Shown: piece after piece, positions 42,032-56,360 of the stretch | Position numbering within the stretch: the stretch's first letter is position 1 | Layout of the letters: every line of letters begins with the position of its first letter | Source: Antedon bifida | Lineage: Eukaryota; Echinodermata; Crinoidea; Comatulida; Antedonidae | Assembly: GCA_963402885.1 (NCBI GenBank) | Contig: OY727094.1 | Location: forward strand, 12,216,501 to 12,280,500 | Length of the DNA stretch: 64,000 bases | Direction: 5' to 3' | The notes under the pieces: model-generated | Database searches by the model: none | What the model was told of the DNA's origin: nothing | What the model saw: only the letters and a program-made list of their open reading frames with translations | Translations under genes and position numbers: made by a program

Positions 42032-42179
42032 TTTGTATGTAAGATATAAGGGCCAGAGGCCTAAAAATTGCGGAAATAAAACCCTGTTAGGGGAACGAAG
42101 AAATTGACTTTTCAATTCTTTTAAGGCTTAAATAATGAAAAATTCAAGAGAATTAAGTTCACAAACTGAGAATACGCAT

Positions 42180-42530
42180 TAAGTTACAGCAAGTGCAGGT
42201 GTTGGTTGTAAGAAATCTTGTGCGCGTAACTTTGTGAAACATGCCATTTTTAATCCATAGAAAGTTGACTCTTGATATGACTTAAATTAAAAAAGTGTCA
42301 ATACAAAATGATGTTTTTTGATCTATGATCAATCATTTAAATTCATAAAATCGCGCGAAAATCATGTTGCGCAACTCTGAAGTTTTTAAAAAATAGTAGG
42401 TGCACAACTTTACGAAGTTATGAAATGTGGAATGAAAGAAGAATAATACAGATAAAAAAAGTTGATGATGATTTTATACAATCACAAGGAGTTATCCACC
42501 AAGGTGTGGATAACTAATTATGCAGCCATT
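42180..42530. repeat. Single truncated unit of the 51.9-60.9 kb array family
   Basis: It matches the right-hand part of the array units (acatgccatttttaatccat, aaattcataaaatcgcgcg, aggtgcacaact) and ends with a GTTATCC...GGATAAC hairpin at 42490-42515. It shows that the family is also dispersed. Confidence 0.8.
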
Positions 42531-42539
42531 TTACAAAAA

Positions 42540-45500
42540 AATAATTATGCTAAAAAATGTTATCTTTTGAAATAAAGTGTGGTAGTTGATTAACTTGGAT
42601 CAATGTAAAAAAAAAAAAAAATCCAGATTATTCTGTCCTAGCGACGGATAGCGAATAGGTCGAATAGAAAAATGATTTGACCCCATGTGTATCATCACAT
42701 ACAGGGTACTTATTTTTGAGGGTATTTTTTTGGTGTATTAAAATTTTTTTCAAAAGAAAACAAAGAGATGAATCTAATAAAATACAGAAGATTTAATTTT
42801 ATGACTATTTATGGAATGAAACTACAAAACAGTATTCGCTGTATAAATGCTGTATTCAGGTTGGATAAGGTATTCAGATTAAGGTGTAGTATAATTATTC
42901 AGATGGGTATTGTAAATACTATCTATACATGTTGGTAGTGTATTACTACAAAATGTGAACATATATTGTTATAGTAGTATAAATAATCAAAATACAACTG
43001 ATATGACCATTCTAAAACTTCTGGTGAAGTTTTATTAATTTCTCTAAATAAATCAATGATTAAAAATGTCTAATAATGGCATTTCAACTAAGTATTAAAT
43101 AGGCTGTGTACATCATAAGTTAACAGTTTTTCAGTCTCATTGAACTTTATAGCTCCATGATTTGGTAGACTGCAATTGTATTTTAAGAACAGCACTTAAA
43201 ATTGATAAAATATGATAGAAATACAATTAAAAGTTTTTAATGTAAATGATTTTAATTAAGATAATTTACATATGCAGATCTCACTCTGAATACATTTAAC
43301 CATTTCACATTAAACATCACTATGGTAAAAGACCTACAAACAATAAATTATATGGACACATTTAATATTAAAAACTCATTACAATCCAGCATTTGAGCAG
43401 AGAAATATTATTGTGAAAGGTTTTCATTTAATTTTCTCCCTGTCACCTTATTCAAGCTGTGACAATTGTATTTATCATCTCTCTGCACAACCATGAACAA
43501 ACATCAGAATGGTTGTCAATATTATAATTATTTATAAAGGACAATATAAAAACAATCTGATCCCATCATAATGCACTTTTATATGATGATCTAGCAAACT
43601 CAAGTAGAATAATATAGGTGGTGTCTGAGCAGCATTGTGTTGGAATGCATTGGATAATAAGACACAAAGGTGTACAACTGGTGTCTTTAGCTGTGATTGA
43701 CACGCTGCACTATCATAGACGGGTAGATGTTATTGTGTATTAAATAGTTAAAGAGATGATAGCATTCGGTTTATTTTATTTTAAAAAGTGGTAGGTTATA
43801 TAGGTTATACGATAATGTTACTATTGTAGTTTTAATGGAATGAAACTATGTTATGGAATGAATCTACAAAGGCATAGTATTATTCGCTGTTTAAACACTG
43901 TAATCATGTTGGATAAGGTATTCAGATTAAGGTGTATGTATATTCAGATGGGTAGTGTAAATCCCAAATTATTTTTTAAAGCAATTTAATAATTTTGTTC
44001 AGAAATATATGTTTGATGTTCTTCTGAATTCAATTTAATAATTATAGAAACTACTAATTCATTTTGTTTCAGATTTATTTAGAAATATATGTTTGATGTT
44101 CTTCTGAATTCAGTTTTGTGAGCATAAAATAATATCATGACTTGTTTTTGTATGCAATGTGAGACAATGCTCTATTAACACACATACCAAATGAAAAGGG
44201 CGTTGCAAACTACAGAAAGCCACTAATCTCTTCTCTGTATTGACATCATGCTCTTATACTCTTTCATGGTTTTATACTTTATGCACTTTGTCATTCTCTT
44301 ATACACGGTGTTAAATGCACCTGGGTTCTAGCACTGTCTTTTTTTCTCTTTTGTGGCTTTAACCAGCACTTTTGTTCATTCATTCAATGACATGATTAAT
44401 ACAAGTTAATCAGTAATATGTAATACAGTAGTTGTCATAAATCTACAATCTTCATAATCTATTTGATCATTGTTGTCAAATATAATCTTCCCTTTTTCGT
44501 AATTGTTGTATATCTTTATCCATATAATATTCAAAATAAAGATTAAAAATCATTCATTCACAACAAGACACAATTCAATCCGCAATATGTGTTGTTGTTC
44601 TAAATATTGCATCTTTATAATCTGTTTAAATTGTTAGTATCCAATATAATTCTCCCTTTTTCTTTCTTTTTTCGTTTATTCTTTAACCTTTTTATCCATG
44701 TATAATAATGTGTATATAAAAAAAAAGCATTATATAATATAAACATTAAAAAGGCGTTAGCATTTAGTAGGAATGCTAAATTGTTTAAGTTATTGATAAT
44801 CAACTTAAATAGTATCCAGAAGTTTTTGCACACTGGCTGAATATATAATTCAGATAGTATCGTAATATCAGGTATAGTATAGAGTCTGGGCCTGTCATCA
44901 CAATCACCATGGATACGTGACTTTAGTAACACCTATTATTTTCCTTTTAGTATATACATTATTTTAACTTTGAAAGAATCAAATTGAGCTCAGGAGGGGG
45001 GGGGGGGGGGGGGAAGAGGTCATAAAATAAAAATTCCATTAAAAACTTTGCTCTACAAAACATTTTTCACCATCTCAAGAGTTTTTACTACCCTATTTCC
45101 TATCCAGAGGATTTTAGCTCTATCTTAACCCCAGCTTTACACTATAAAGACTGACAGATCTCAAACTTTTGGGATTCATTCAAAAATAAAAGAACCTTGA
45201 TAATATAAATTATAATATAATAATAATAATAAAATCATTTTTGTAATGGAGCTTGTTCACAAACATAATGTGTGCATAAAACACATGCAAAATAAAATCT
45301 AAAAATTACCACAAAAGATTACAACAGGAAAAATGTATTAATAGATTAATACAATTTAAAGAAGTTAATAATAACACATAAAATGAGTTTTTTCATACTC
45401 TATAAAGAGTTGTAAAATAATTTTGTAATATCGATATGAATAAACTATTTGATTTGTTTTCTTTCTTAATAGTTCCATAATTTATAAATTCATTTCAAGT

Positions 45501-45590
45501 AACATTTATTATTCTTTAAAATAAAACGTTAACATTTGACAAAAATAAAGAATTAAAATAATAATAAATATACTTCTGCTTAAAAAAATA
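42540..45590. other. AT-rich gene-poor region with internal duplications
   Basis: Two stretches containing ggataaggtattcagattaa (about 42810-42930 and 43855-43965) are diverged duplicates. aaatatatgtttgatgttct is doubled at about 44004 and 44082. An 18-base G run lies at 44996-45013. An ORF at 44615-44932 (-) has one hydrophobic segment but no recognised family; its 3' part is duplicated at about 44430-44550. Confidence 0.5.
44996..45013 (+). repeat. G18 homopolymer
   Basis: Eighteen consecutive G in AT-rich surroundings. It could form G-quadruplex or slip during replication. Confidence 0.9.
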
Positions 45591-45597
45591 AACATAT

Positions 45598-46130
45598 ACA
45601 TTTTTTTTTTAATGCTAAAAAGAAGAGGCTAAACTAGAAGTTACTTGTGGCAGACAAGCCATGTACAATAAAACAAAAAGACAGAACAAAACACATACAA
45701 AAAAAACAAACAAATAAACAGGAAGCATAAAGACACTAAACGATATAAATGGTAATTATTGTAATTTAGTAGCCATATGGGGCAGAGGAGATGAAAAACG
45801 GCTGACAATAATCATTTAAAATATACTAGTAATTTGATGAAAGGTAGTTTTTTACTTAAAATACAGAAAACAATTCCTTGAGATCGGGGTACATGTGATA
45901 TCATTAGGAAGTGCATTCAATAATTTAGAGGCACTTAATTAGACATTGTGTTGAATTAAAGTAAGTTTAGTAATAAAGGAAGATGAAGGGCGTGTGAGGC
46001 CCTAGTATTGTAAAAGTGGATTACTGAGTTTGTTAAGAAAATTTAAGAAATTTGGTTAAGAAAAATAAGAAGGGAGTTTTTTGACGACATGTTCAAAAAC
46101 GAAAATACACTGTTGAAGTTTATTAAAATC
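45598..46130 (-). mobile_element. CR1-like LINE 3' region
   Basis: A poly(T) at 45599-45611 (poly(A) of a minus-strand element) is followed by a stretch with aggaagtgcattcaataatt, resembling the 3' UTR hallmark of CR1-type LINEs also seen at 4390-4460. No intact ORF. Confidence 0.45.
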
Positions 46131-47270
46131 ATAAACAGTTAAAAGTTTAGGTTTGAAATAACTGACACACATAATACCAATACAATATTAAAAACTGTAA
46201 AAGCCTGAAACCATACAAATCATGGTTAAAATTAGGAGAGTCTTGTATGGCTATGAAAACCTGAGTTATGATGCCATGTCCTAAAACAGCAATATTTCCA
46301 TGTTGCATGACAATTCTTTTACTACAGTGACATACAGTACTTTAAGAAGTATGAATGAAAAAATGTCTAAGTAATAGAAAAAAAAAATGATTTACAGAAC
46401 ACCTAATGTAGTCACAACTATAAATGTATTTTTTCAATTTGATTGATTCAAATGTCCAAATAGAAAAAGACAAAAAGTATTTTATTTAATTATTTATTTC
46501 TATTCACAAAAATATTGTCTGCTAGGTAGGCCTATTATAAGACTAGAGGCCTAGGCTAACTCTATTAGTGATGCCACTAGCTTAGCTTACTCTAGTAATG
46601 CACATTAATTGTATTCCTACTAGATATAAACCAAAATTTAATCCAGTAGCCCAATGGTATTCATATACAACATGTTTACTAAGGCATTTTTAGCATACAT
46701 ACACAACATTATTATATTATGATTTTTTTTATTTGATTTGATTTGTTCAATATTCAATAAATAAATATTCAATAAATGTTTTCCACACATATATTAAAAA
46801 TACATAAAATAATAATTATATAAACACTTGTGGTAACCAACAAAAAACATAGTGTGGAAGGAAACCTATAAGTTTAAAAACTTTACGCCTAGGCTCCCAG
46901 AAAAAAATAAAAAAATTGGGAAGAAGATGATACAAAATACAATATATATCCAAATAAAAAGAAGGAGAAGAAGAATTGAAAACATCAGACAGTCGAAGAT
47001 TCACACAAGCTCATTGAATAAAAAGGTAATTTTCAAAGAATACCAAAGATGGAGTTAAAAAAAATTACATTTTTGGGGTGTCTATCCATCGAGTAATACA
47101 ATTATAAAATTATAAACAAACCTTCCTACTGTATTTTGAATGCTACAAATTGAAATGATTATCTATTTGTGATAATACTCTAGGAATATTAAATATTTTA
47201 AATTGTATTGAATAATTTGAATTAATTAAATAAATTGTTCTATTTCTGATGATTATGATTTATTATTAAA
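46131..47270. other. AT-rich non-coding stretch
   Basis: No gene or known repeat supported. Short basic ORF 46852-47058 looks like low-complexity chance. Confidence 0.45.
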
Positions 47271-47640
47271 TTTATTTTTTTATTTTTATTTCAACTTTAT
47301 TTATAGAGGGTAACCCTTCCAGCTGAACCCGCAGGCCAGCTGATATTCAGGGGCCCTCTTAAAAATGACAAAATATATAAAACTATACTTAACTAATACG
47401 AATCTACTATATACATTTAAATTTAAAACTATTATATAAAAAAATAATTATCCAAAAAAAAAAAAAAATTCAATTAGACAATTACGATAAAATGTGTTTT
47501 TTAAAATTAAATTTAAACGAGTTAAAATTGGTACATTCTTTCAAAACAGAAGGTAATACATTATATAAAATACAAGCAGAGATGAATTCCTTTTACATAT
47601 CACTATTACATACTGTCATGTGAATAACCTTAGTGTAGAG
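47271..47640 (-). mobile_element. LINE 3' tail
   Basis: In minus orientation the end reads GGGTTACCCTC then TATAAATAAAGTTGAAATAA, a LINE-type tail with polyadenylation signal. No coding part is recognised. Confidence 0.5.
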
Positions 47641-47699
47641 AACCCAAATTCTTATTTACAGTAAAATTGAAGTGCTATGGACATCTCTGAGTGAAGACA

Positions 47700-48270
47700 T
47701 AGTTGCTCTGCATAATATTTAATTCCCAACAGTTGATCATTCGGCAAATCTAAAGCCATGGGTACAGTAGCTTAGCAGCTGACATAAATACTAGGATTGA
47801 CAAGGAAAGAGCATCACTAAAGCAAGGCAAACCATCATTGCTAAACAGAAATGTTATGGAACTTCAAAGTAAAACTAAGGATAATATTAAAGCTACAACG
47901 GATAGTTTGACATGAATGTGTGAAGCATCAAATCTAAACAGGATACTTTAGCTACATGGAAGCTGAATTGCTACGAGTTGAAAGGCACTCTAACAACCTA
48001 AGATTTGGTAACATCAAGGAAAAGATCAAATGCAACTTGTAAAGGACATATTTAAAACTGATCTTGGCTTAAATAAAATGTTTATAGAAAATGCACACTG
48101 AACTGGAAAAATTAAGGTGAAGATCTATGCCCAAGACACATTATCATTTGTAGAGATCCATTGTGATTCGAAAAGCTAAGGCTATGATTTGAAAACAACA
48201 ACCTTTTATGTGATAGATGATCTGCCGGCTACCATCTTTGTCATATGCATAATGTATTTAATAAAATATG
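47700..48270 (+). pseudogene. Decayed L1-type ORF1
   Basis: Across stops and frame changes the plus strand shows ERHSNNLRFGNIKEK, then VKDIFKTDLGLNKMFIENAH and KVKIYAQDTLSFVEI, the RRM core pattern of L1 ORF1 (NNLRF.G…, IE.AH). Old relic. Confidence 0.5.
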
Positions 48271-49269
48271 TTATGAACATTTTAGAACTCAATTATTGGT
48301 TTCTATTTATTACAAAATATGACCAGATCTATTATTGACAAAAGAACTATCTGATTAGCTTTTTATAAATCAATAAAACAAAAAAGAATTCTATAATTGG
48401 CTTTATTTAAGTCAACTGAAATATAATAACATAGAACATTTTGCTGTTATTATAAATTAATTGTTTTCAAAATTTAAATCATGAAGATTTTGTAATATTG
48501 TGGGAGAATTCAACATTGTTTTAATCAAATTAATAAGCATAATCTAATCAACAATTATTTTATATCATATCAATTATTGTTCTTTTTTCCCTACGATTTC
48601 TAAACCAACGAGAACTTAAAAAAGAAAAATTAATGCAGAACTTATTTTTACACACATTTTTACAGACATCTCTGGTCATTTACTTATTTAAAAAATAATT
48701 GATTATGATTAACTTTAAAATAGGTTGACGTTCCTGACCATTCATACTGAATTAGAGATATAGGTGCATTTTGCAACTGATGGTCTAAACTATACAGTTA
48801 ATTCTAATGTTGGATACATTTTTTTAATAAACTTTTTGCAGTTCAAGGAAAAAAAACCCACTAAAACAACTATGGATGACACCCCTCTACCCACCCCACC
48901 TAAATAAATTTAGTAAACATAAACTTTAACAAATTCATAAATGTTCTGATATCTCAAGATATAAAAAGTATAGCAACATTATTACTGCACTTCAAATGAA
49001 AAAAATGCTACGAGACTAAATTCAATCAGATTAAATGTAACATTTTAAAAAAAATGAGAAGTAAAAAATTCTGTAATTAATCCCGGTAAAGAAAGTAAAA
49101 ATACATATGAATGATGAATATGTTTATGATACAAACCTAATTAGCCAGAATTCAGTGATTATTTTTCAAAAATGTTTAGAACTACCTGTAATTCTATATT
49201 CCTAAAAATACCAAAGACCTAATCTCTTAACTACCACCTGCCATATACAGTATTGTAGCCTCTCATTTA

Positions 49270-49940
49270 TATCTGAAACAGAAGTGCTTAATATAATTAA
49301 TAATTTGAATTCTAGTAAAGGTTGAGGGCATGATTCTTAAAAAGGTTGCGCCATTAATTATAAGCCATCATTCATGATGGGTTCTGTACCTAATCATATT
49401 AAAAGTTAATCCTGCATTTAAAAACGGATACTTTTATACCAATCTTAATTTTACACATTTTTTTCAAAAAATAATAAAAAATGTATGCATACAATACCAC
49501 TTGTCATGCTTTTCTTGAACTCACTAATTCCGTTAATACTGCATTTGAAAACAATTAATTTTATGAAGTACTTTTCTAGATTTATCAAAAAATGTTGATG
49601 TTGTTAACCTTGATATTTTCAAGTTGTTTCACAATGGTATTTTGGGGCCTTTCTTAGATTGGTTTAAAAGCTATTTTACATATCAAAATCATTATTTCAA
49701 ATTAATAATTGGTGAATCTTGCAGACCTTTTTTTTTTACAGATGATACAACTTTATTATATTTTAATAACAATATTGATGTCTTTGTTGACATTTTTAAA
49801 TTTAGAGTTAAATAAGCTAGTGAATGGTTTACTACAAACCAATTATTAATTAATACGGCTAAAACTAATTCTATTAGATATATAAACTTACACACAACAA
49901 TTGTTATGTTTTTTAATAGAAATTAATTTAAAGAAAAAGT
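49270..49940 (+). pseudogene. Decayed LINE reverse transcriptase
   Basis: Pieces in several frames: EVLNIINNLNSSKG (49285), FHNGILGPFLDWFKSYF (49627), FTDDTTLLYFNNNIDV with the first catalytic Asp pair, and ASEWFTTNQLLINTAKTNSI. The QG palm motif is deleted. Same strand as 47700-48270, possibly the same old element. Confidence 0.65.
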
Positions 49941-50074
49941 GAAGTATCATTCCTTGGTCTTTTAGATTATTGGCTGCCAACAATTTTTATCAAATAAAAT
50001 ATCTAAATATATTGGTATTCTAAAAGAAATTAAAATAAAATGTTTTACTTATACAGTACTGTAACATTGTTTGG

Positions 50075-50181
50075 GCTGGTGATTACACCCCCTATAATCC
50101 GAGAGTGAAGGTTAAGCATCATTTGTTGGTTTATAATTGCTAAACCTTCACTCTCGGATTAGAGGGGGCGTAATCACCAGC
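50075..50181. mobile_element. 107-bp hairpin MITE-like element
   Basis: Arms of about 39 bases (left starts gctggtgattacacccc, right is its complement with two mismatches) flank a 30-base loop. The arms are GC-richer than the flanks. No ORF; transposase family unknown. Confidence 0.8.
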
Positions 50182-51229
50182 ATCTAAGTATTTAACAAAA
50201 ATATATTTAAATTTTTTAATTGACAAACCAAGTGAGTTGTACACTACTTATTCAATCACTTTTATGTTGGTAAAATGAGGTTTGCTATGTTTTTGGAGGA
50301 TTGCAGAGTTTGACAATTATTTTAAACAAAAAACTGATGTTTTACCCCAAATATAAGTGGAATAGTCTTGATTTAACCATTGTTTCTAATTGTAAAAACT
50401 TTTAAATGATATTTGAAAAATCATTATCTGTCTGATGAAATAATACGCTATTGTCTATATTTCTGTTGATTTTATTTATTTATTTTAAGTTCTGGTTCCT
50501 GTATAGTTATTACCTTTATTCATGTATTTTATTTTATATATTTTCATGCTACTTTTTAAACAAATTGTGTAACCTAAACATATTTTCTGTTTTGTATTCA
50601 TTTGACCAATACGGAAAAAATTGTATTGAACTCATCACAAGTCCTCAAATGAGTGCTTATGTTTTTCATATGTACATTTGGATAAAAGAAAAAGCCAGTA
50701 TACAATCTAAATTAATAGTTGTGCATTGAATCAGGGCAAATTTAATTACATTCCTAAGTCAATGTTCATTTTATTTTGATTCCAAATCTGAAGGAATAAT
50801 TAATTTATGTGTGAAATTACAGGACAATTCTCAATAAAAAAACTTTACTGCTAGAACATTAGATGAAGGAGAAACCTCAATCATTGAATGTCAGTAACAA
50901 AATAAATACATTCTTATATAATTGACAGAAGGTGAAAAGGTGTAGTTTATAAAACTAATCAAAGCATTAACATCTACAAGAAATAATTCAGAAACAGAAA
51001 GACTTGGTTCCATAGTTTTATATCACAATACTGTAAATGAAATTCTGTATTATCTAAAATAAAACAAGGTTTGGGTAAAAGGAAAATTAACATTAAGTGC
51101 ATATTTTATTAATTTTTTACAAAAATACTAGATAGTGTAAATTGATATTGGTTATTTAAAATATAAATAATTCAGTGTTTAAGAACTTTTGGTGGTTGGA
51201 CATTATTGTTGGACACAGATACCTGGGTC

Positions 51230-51520
51230 TTTATACATGCTGATAGAGAGTAGAAGGCATGGGACCACATGCACTATTTAGTCAGTGAAATCAACTAGTA
51301 GCCACATGCTAGAAAGATGTCCTATTCACGCTGCCGTGCTGTTTAAGGATATTTTACGAAGATGTGGGTACAATGAGTATCTATTTGGACTGCATAGCAT
51401 TCGCTGGGTTAGTATTACCGCAGCCGCTAATGCAGGGTTGAAGGAGGTTGTTAAAAAGCAAGACCGATGAAAGGTAAGCCACATGTTAAAGGTTTCCCAG
51501 TCGTTGGGCTTATAGTAATG
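51230..51520 (+). pseudogene. Tyrosine-recombinase C-terminal fragment
   Basis: The frame reads FGLHSIRWVSITAAANAGLK and then, after a stop at 51468, the end HMLKVSQSLGL. It resembles the HxxR-containing C-terminal part of tyrosine recombinases of Crypton/DIRS-type elements (pattern F.LHS.R...TAAANAG), with the second R/G positions altered (IRWVS). The catalytic Tyr region is missing. Degenerate. Confidence 0.6.
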
Positions 51521-54500
51521 TTGTTATATGCATTCAGCCATATGTATACTGTGAATAAAGTGTCTGTAAACAAGCAATTTTACGTCTCTTGTCTGTTATT
51601 TAACATTCTTGATACGGTGCTCTACTACAGGGGAAGCGAAGTAGGACCATTCTCTCTTAAAGGGTGGATTCGGGAAGTTTACTGTACTACTAAACTATAG
51701 CACAAAAATAAAAATTTGAAGTTGCATAAAAATACCAGAAACGTAAACATTATATTACATATATTTAGCCATCTGATAATATTTTTTACCACACTGTTTA
51801 TTTTTCCTTTATTATAGCACAATAAAATCCAAAAAATTATTAAACATAGGGGAAATTATGGATCGATAATTATTAGAATGTATGATCAAAAGAAATTTGT
51901 TGCCTATTAAGACTAATATATTGGTCCCATGACAGAATTCAGCCTGTTAAAGCTATAAAAAAGTTAACTAGACATGAAACTCGTCACTTTGACGAGTTAG
52001 TTATCCGCACCACGACAAACGCCACGTGCACGTCATACGTTGGAATATTGCACACAGATAAAGATTATGGCATTATGACCTGATCTGAAGAATATGATAT
52101 GCTGTTAGTGCTGAATTCTGTCAATTTTGTGTCATATAGTATATACATGCAAACAGTATAAGCTGTATACATATTACATACAGTGTAGAATAGGTGAAAT
52201 TACGGGACCCGCCATTTATTCCAATTTTTAACATGGCGACGGTATCAAAATGAAACACTTAGATAGCAATTTCAGAAGGAAATTATCTCAGGAACAACAT
52301 ATTAACGTGTAGAAGAAATTTGAATACGTAAAATATAGATGCGCACCCTTTTAAATGTGATGAACTATTACGCAAAATATGAAAATACAACTTTTTTTAT
52401 TCAACTGGCCATATGATGATTGACCTACACAATATATAAATGTAGAAGAAAAAGGAATACAGATAAGCGTGATGCGCTCCATTGAATGTGATGAGCAATA
52501 ACGAAAGAGACAAAAATCCTATATTTTACATTCGTGTGGCCATACGATGACGTCACAATGTTTTTTTAGCCTTATTGATGCATGATCCGATATCTACAAC
52601 TCATCAACTTCTAGATTTTGTAATAAAAATAAACGGTTAACGGTTTACTTTAGAAACTATGACTGAAAAAAGACATAATTTTGACGATTTTTTAAGCTTT
52701 TTCATAAAAAACGCGCACAAATTGTCTAATTCAACGTGTTCGTATGGCGTTATTTAAACTGAAAAAGGTCTAAATTGTTTTCAAAATTACTAGGAAAGGC
52801 TTGAAAAATATAATTCAAGAGAAAAAAATATGTTTTTAACGCTACGTGCGCACCGCGCGCGTAAAAAATTGCGCGCCCGTGGGAATTTTTGACATGCTCA
52901 AAATGACAAGAAACGCGTAAAAAGTTGATTAGAAATTAATTTTGCGCATTTTGAAATTTTAAATGCGCGTGCACGCGTAACTTCTTGTGAAACATGCCAT
53001 TTTAAATCCGTAGAAAGTTTGCCCCTGATATGACTTAAATTTTGTCAAAGTGTCAATACTAAATGACTTTTGGTTTTTAATCTATGATCAATCATTGAAA
53101 TTCATAAAATTGCGCGTAAGTCACGTTGCGCAACTATGACGTCATTCAAAAATAGGAGGTGCACAACTTCACATAAATGCCCATATGTTGTTAAAGTTAT
53201 GAAATGTTATGTTTACACATTTTAGAGAAACACGACTCACAAAAAGGAAGGAAGGAAAGAAGAATAATACAGAAAACTAGATTTGAACTCGTCACTTTGA
53301 CGAGTTCGGGTTATCCGCGCAAACGCAACATGCACATTCTTAACCATATGAACCTCGACAATTATTATGCCATCCTATGACATGAAATAAATATGCTTAC
53401 AGTGCTGAATTGTACCTATTATGTAGCATACATCATATTACAGTATTTTACAGAATAAACTGTATATGTTATATACAGTGTAGCATAGACAAAATTACGA
53501 GACCCATCTTTTAAATGTAATTATTAACACGATGACGTCATCAAATTGACATATGAAGATAACAATTTTAGAAGATAATTATCTAAATAATTACATTAAA
53601 ACAAATTTGAAGAATTTTGGGCACGTAAAAGTGAGATGCGCTCTCGTTTGAACGCAATGAACTTTTACGCAAGAGATGAAAATATGACTTTTTGAATTCA
53701 ACTGGCCATATGATGACGTTACAACATCTGATTGGCAAAATATTCACATGAATTTGTATCTACAATCCAATAGCTTCCAGAAAACGTTTTAATCATGATT
53801 ATCACTTTTTATTCTGACGAGCTATAACAGATTGAAGTTTACTGTAAAGATGAAAATAGGTGACCCACGTTATTTACATTTTTAGACATGATAATGTCAT
53901 AAAAAAATAAAATATTTTTAAGTCATGCGAAAGATAGTTGATTGACCTAGACAGTATTAAAATATCTGAGGAAATGGAATACGTATAAGCGAGATGCGCT
54001 CTATTTAATGTGATGAGCAACAACGAAAAAGTAAAAAATCCTATATTTTACATTCGTGTGGCCATACGATGACGTCATAACATCCGAGGGGTAAAGATTC
54101 TGCATGAATTCATATCTACAACATATCTGCTTACATATTAAATTTAAAAAATTGGGGGTCGTGGATGATCCTGAGGAGCTATAATAGATTAAAAATAGGC
54201 ATAATTTTGACAATATTTTGTCACTTTTGCAACTAAAACGCGCGCAAATGGTCTAAATCAACGTGTTCGTATGATGTCATTTTAATTTGAAATGATGTCA
54301 ATCTTTTTAAAAATGACTAAGAAAGGCTGTAAAATCATAATTCAAGAGAAAAACACATGGTTTTTATGCTCCGTGCGCACCTTACGCATAATTTTTTTCG
54401 CGCGCGTGGGAATTTTTGACATGCTCAAAATGTCATGATCAGCGTAGAAAGTTGATTAGAAATTAATTTTGCGCATTTTGAAATTTTAAATGCGCGTGCG

Positions 54501-56360
54501 CGCGTAACTTCTTGTGAAACATGCCATTTTTAATCCATAGAAAGTTTGCCCTTAATGTGACTTAAATTTTCACCAAGTGTCAATACAAAATGACTTTTGG
54601 TTTATAATCTATGATCAATCATTAAAATTCATAAAATCGCACGTAACTTACGCTGCGCGACTCTAACGTCATTAAAAATATGGAGGTGCACAACTTCAGG
54701 TAAATGTCCATATAATGACAAAGTTATACAAAAGATATATTCACAAGCAATAGGGGATATGCGACGCACAAAAATCCGGGAAAGAAAGAAGAATAACAAA
54801 GAACTAGATTTGAACTCGTCACTTTGACGAGTTCGGGTTATCCGCGCAAACGCAACATGCACATACGTTTAAAATATATGAACGCCGAAAATGATTATGC
54901 CATCCTATGACATGAATTAAATATGTTTACAGTGCTGAATTGTACCTATTTTGTAGCATACAGCATATTACAGTATTTACAGAATACACTGTATATGTTA
55001 TATACAGTGGTAGCATAGACGAAATTACGAGACCCATCTTTTAAAGCCAATTATTAACACGATGACGTCATCAAATTGACTTATAAAGATAACTATTTTA
55101 GAAGATAATTATCTAAATCATTACATTAATACAAATTTGAAGAATTTTGGGCACGTGAAAGTGAGATGCGCTCTCGTTTAAACGCAATGAACTTTTACGC
55201 AAGAGATGAAAATACGACTTGTTTTATTCAACTGGCTATATGATGACGTCACAACATCTGATTTGAAAAATGTTCACATGAATTCGTATCTACAATCCAA
55301 TAGCTTCCAGAAAACCTTTTAATTATGATTATCAATTTTTATTCTGACGAACTATAACAGATTGAAATTTACTGTAAATATGAAAATAGGTGACCCACGT
55401 TATTTACATTTTTAGACATGATGACGTCATAAAAATTAAAATATTTTTAACTCATGCGAAAGATAGTTAATTGACCTAGACAGTATTAAAATATTGGGTG
55501 AAATGGAATACGTATAAGCGAGATGCGCTCTATTTAATGTGATGAGCAATAACGAAACAGTAAAAAATCCTATATTTTACATTCGTGTGGCCATACGATG
55601 ACGTCATAACATCCGAGAGGTAAAAATTCTGCATGAATTCATATCTACAATTTATCTTCTTGCATAATAAGTTAAAAAAATTGGGGGTCACCTTCGATCC
55701 TGAAGAGCTATAATAGATTCAAAATAGGAATATATTTGACAATATTTTGTAATTTTTTCAACTAAAACGCGCGCAAATGTTATAAATCAACGTGTTCGTA
55801 TGACGTCATTTTAATTTGAAATGATGTCAATCTTTTTTTAAATGACTAGGAAAGGCTGGAAAATCACAATTCAAGAGAAAAAAACATGTTTTTCATGCTC
55901 CGTGCGCACCTTACGCGTACAATTTTTCGCGCGCGTGGGAATTTTTGACATGATCAAAATGTCATGATCAGCGCAGAAAGTTGATTAGAAATTAATTTTG
56001 CGCATTTTGAAACTTTAAATGCGCGTGCGCGCGTAATTTCTTGTAAAACACGTCATTTTTAATCCATAGAAAGTTTGCGCTTGATATGACTTAAATTTTC
56101 ACCAAGTGTCAATACAAAATGACTTTTATTTTTTATCCTAAGATCAATCATTAAAATTCATAAAATCGCGCGTAAGTCACGTTACGCAACTCTGACGTCA
56201 TTCAAAATATGGAGGTGCACAACTTCAGGTAAATGTCCATATAATGACAAAGTTATACAAAAGATATATTCACAAGCAATAGGGGATATGCTTCTCACAA
56301 AAATCCGGGAAAGAAAGAAGAACAAAGATGATGAAAAAAAAAGATATTTACAATCACATG

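Larger units (their letters stand above)
37541..42060 (+). mobile_element. L1-group LINE, nearly full length but dead
   Basis: The order is 5' UTR (37541-38152), ORF1 (38153-38728), then ORF2 with endonuclease (38808-39400), RT (40100-41648) and a C-terminal Cys/His domain (41693-42031), then a short 3' end. Several frameshifts and an internal patch (40225-40260) break ORF2. Exact ends are approximate because target duplications were not found. Confidence 0.85.

Noticed and set aside
44615-44932. Possible last helix of a seven-helix receptor on the minus strand
   Set aside because: The hydrophobic stretch with a Leu-Asn pair faintly recalls a receptor TM7, but no other receptor segment is nearby and the tail is part of a local duplication.
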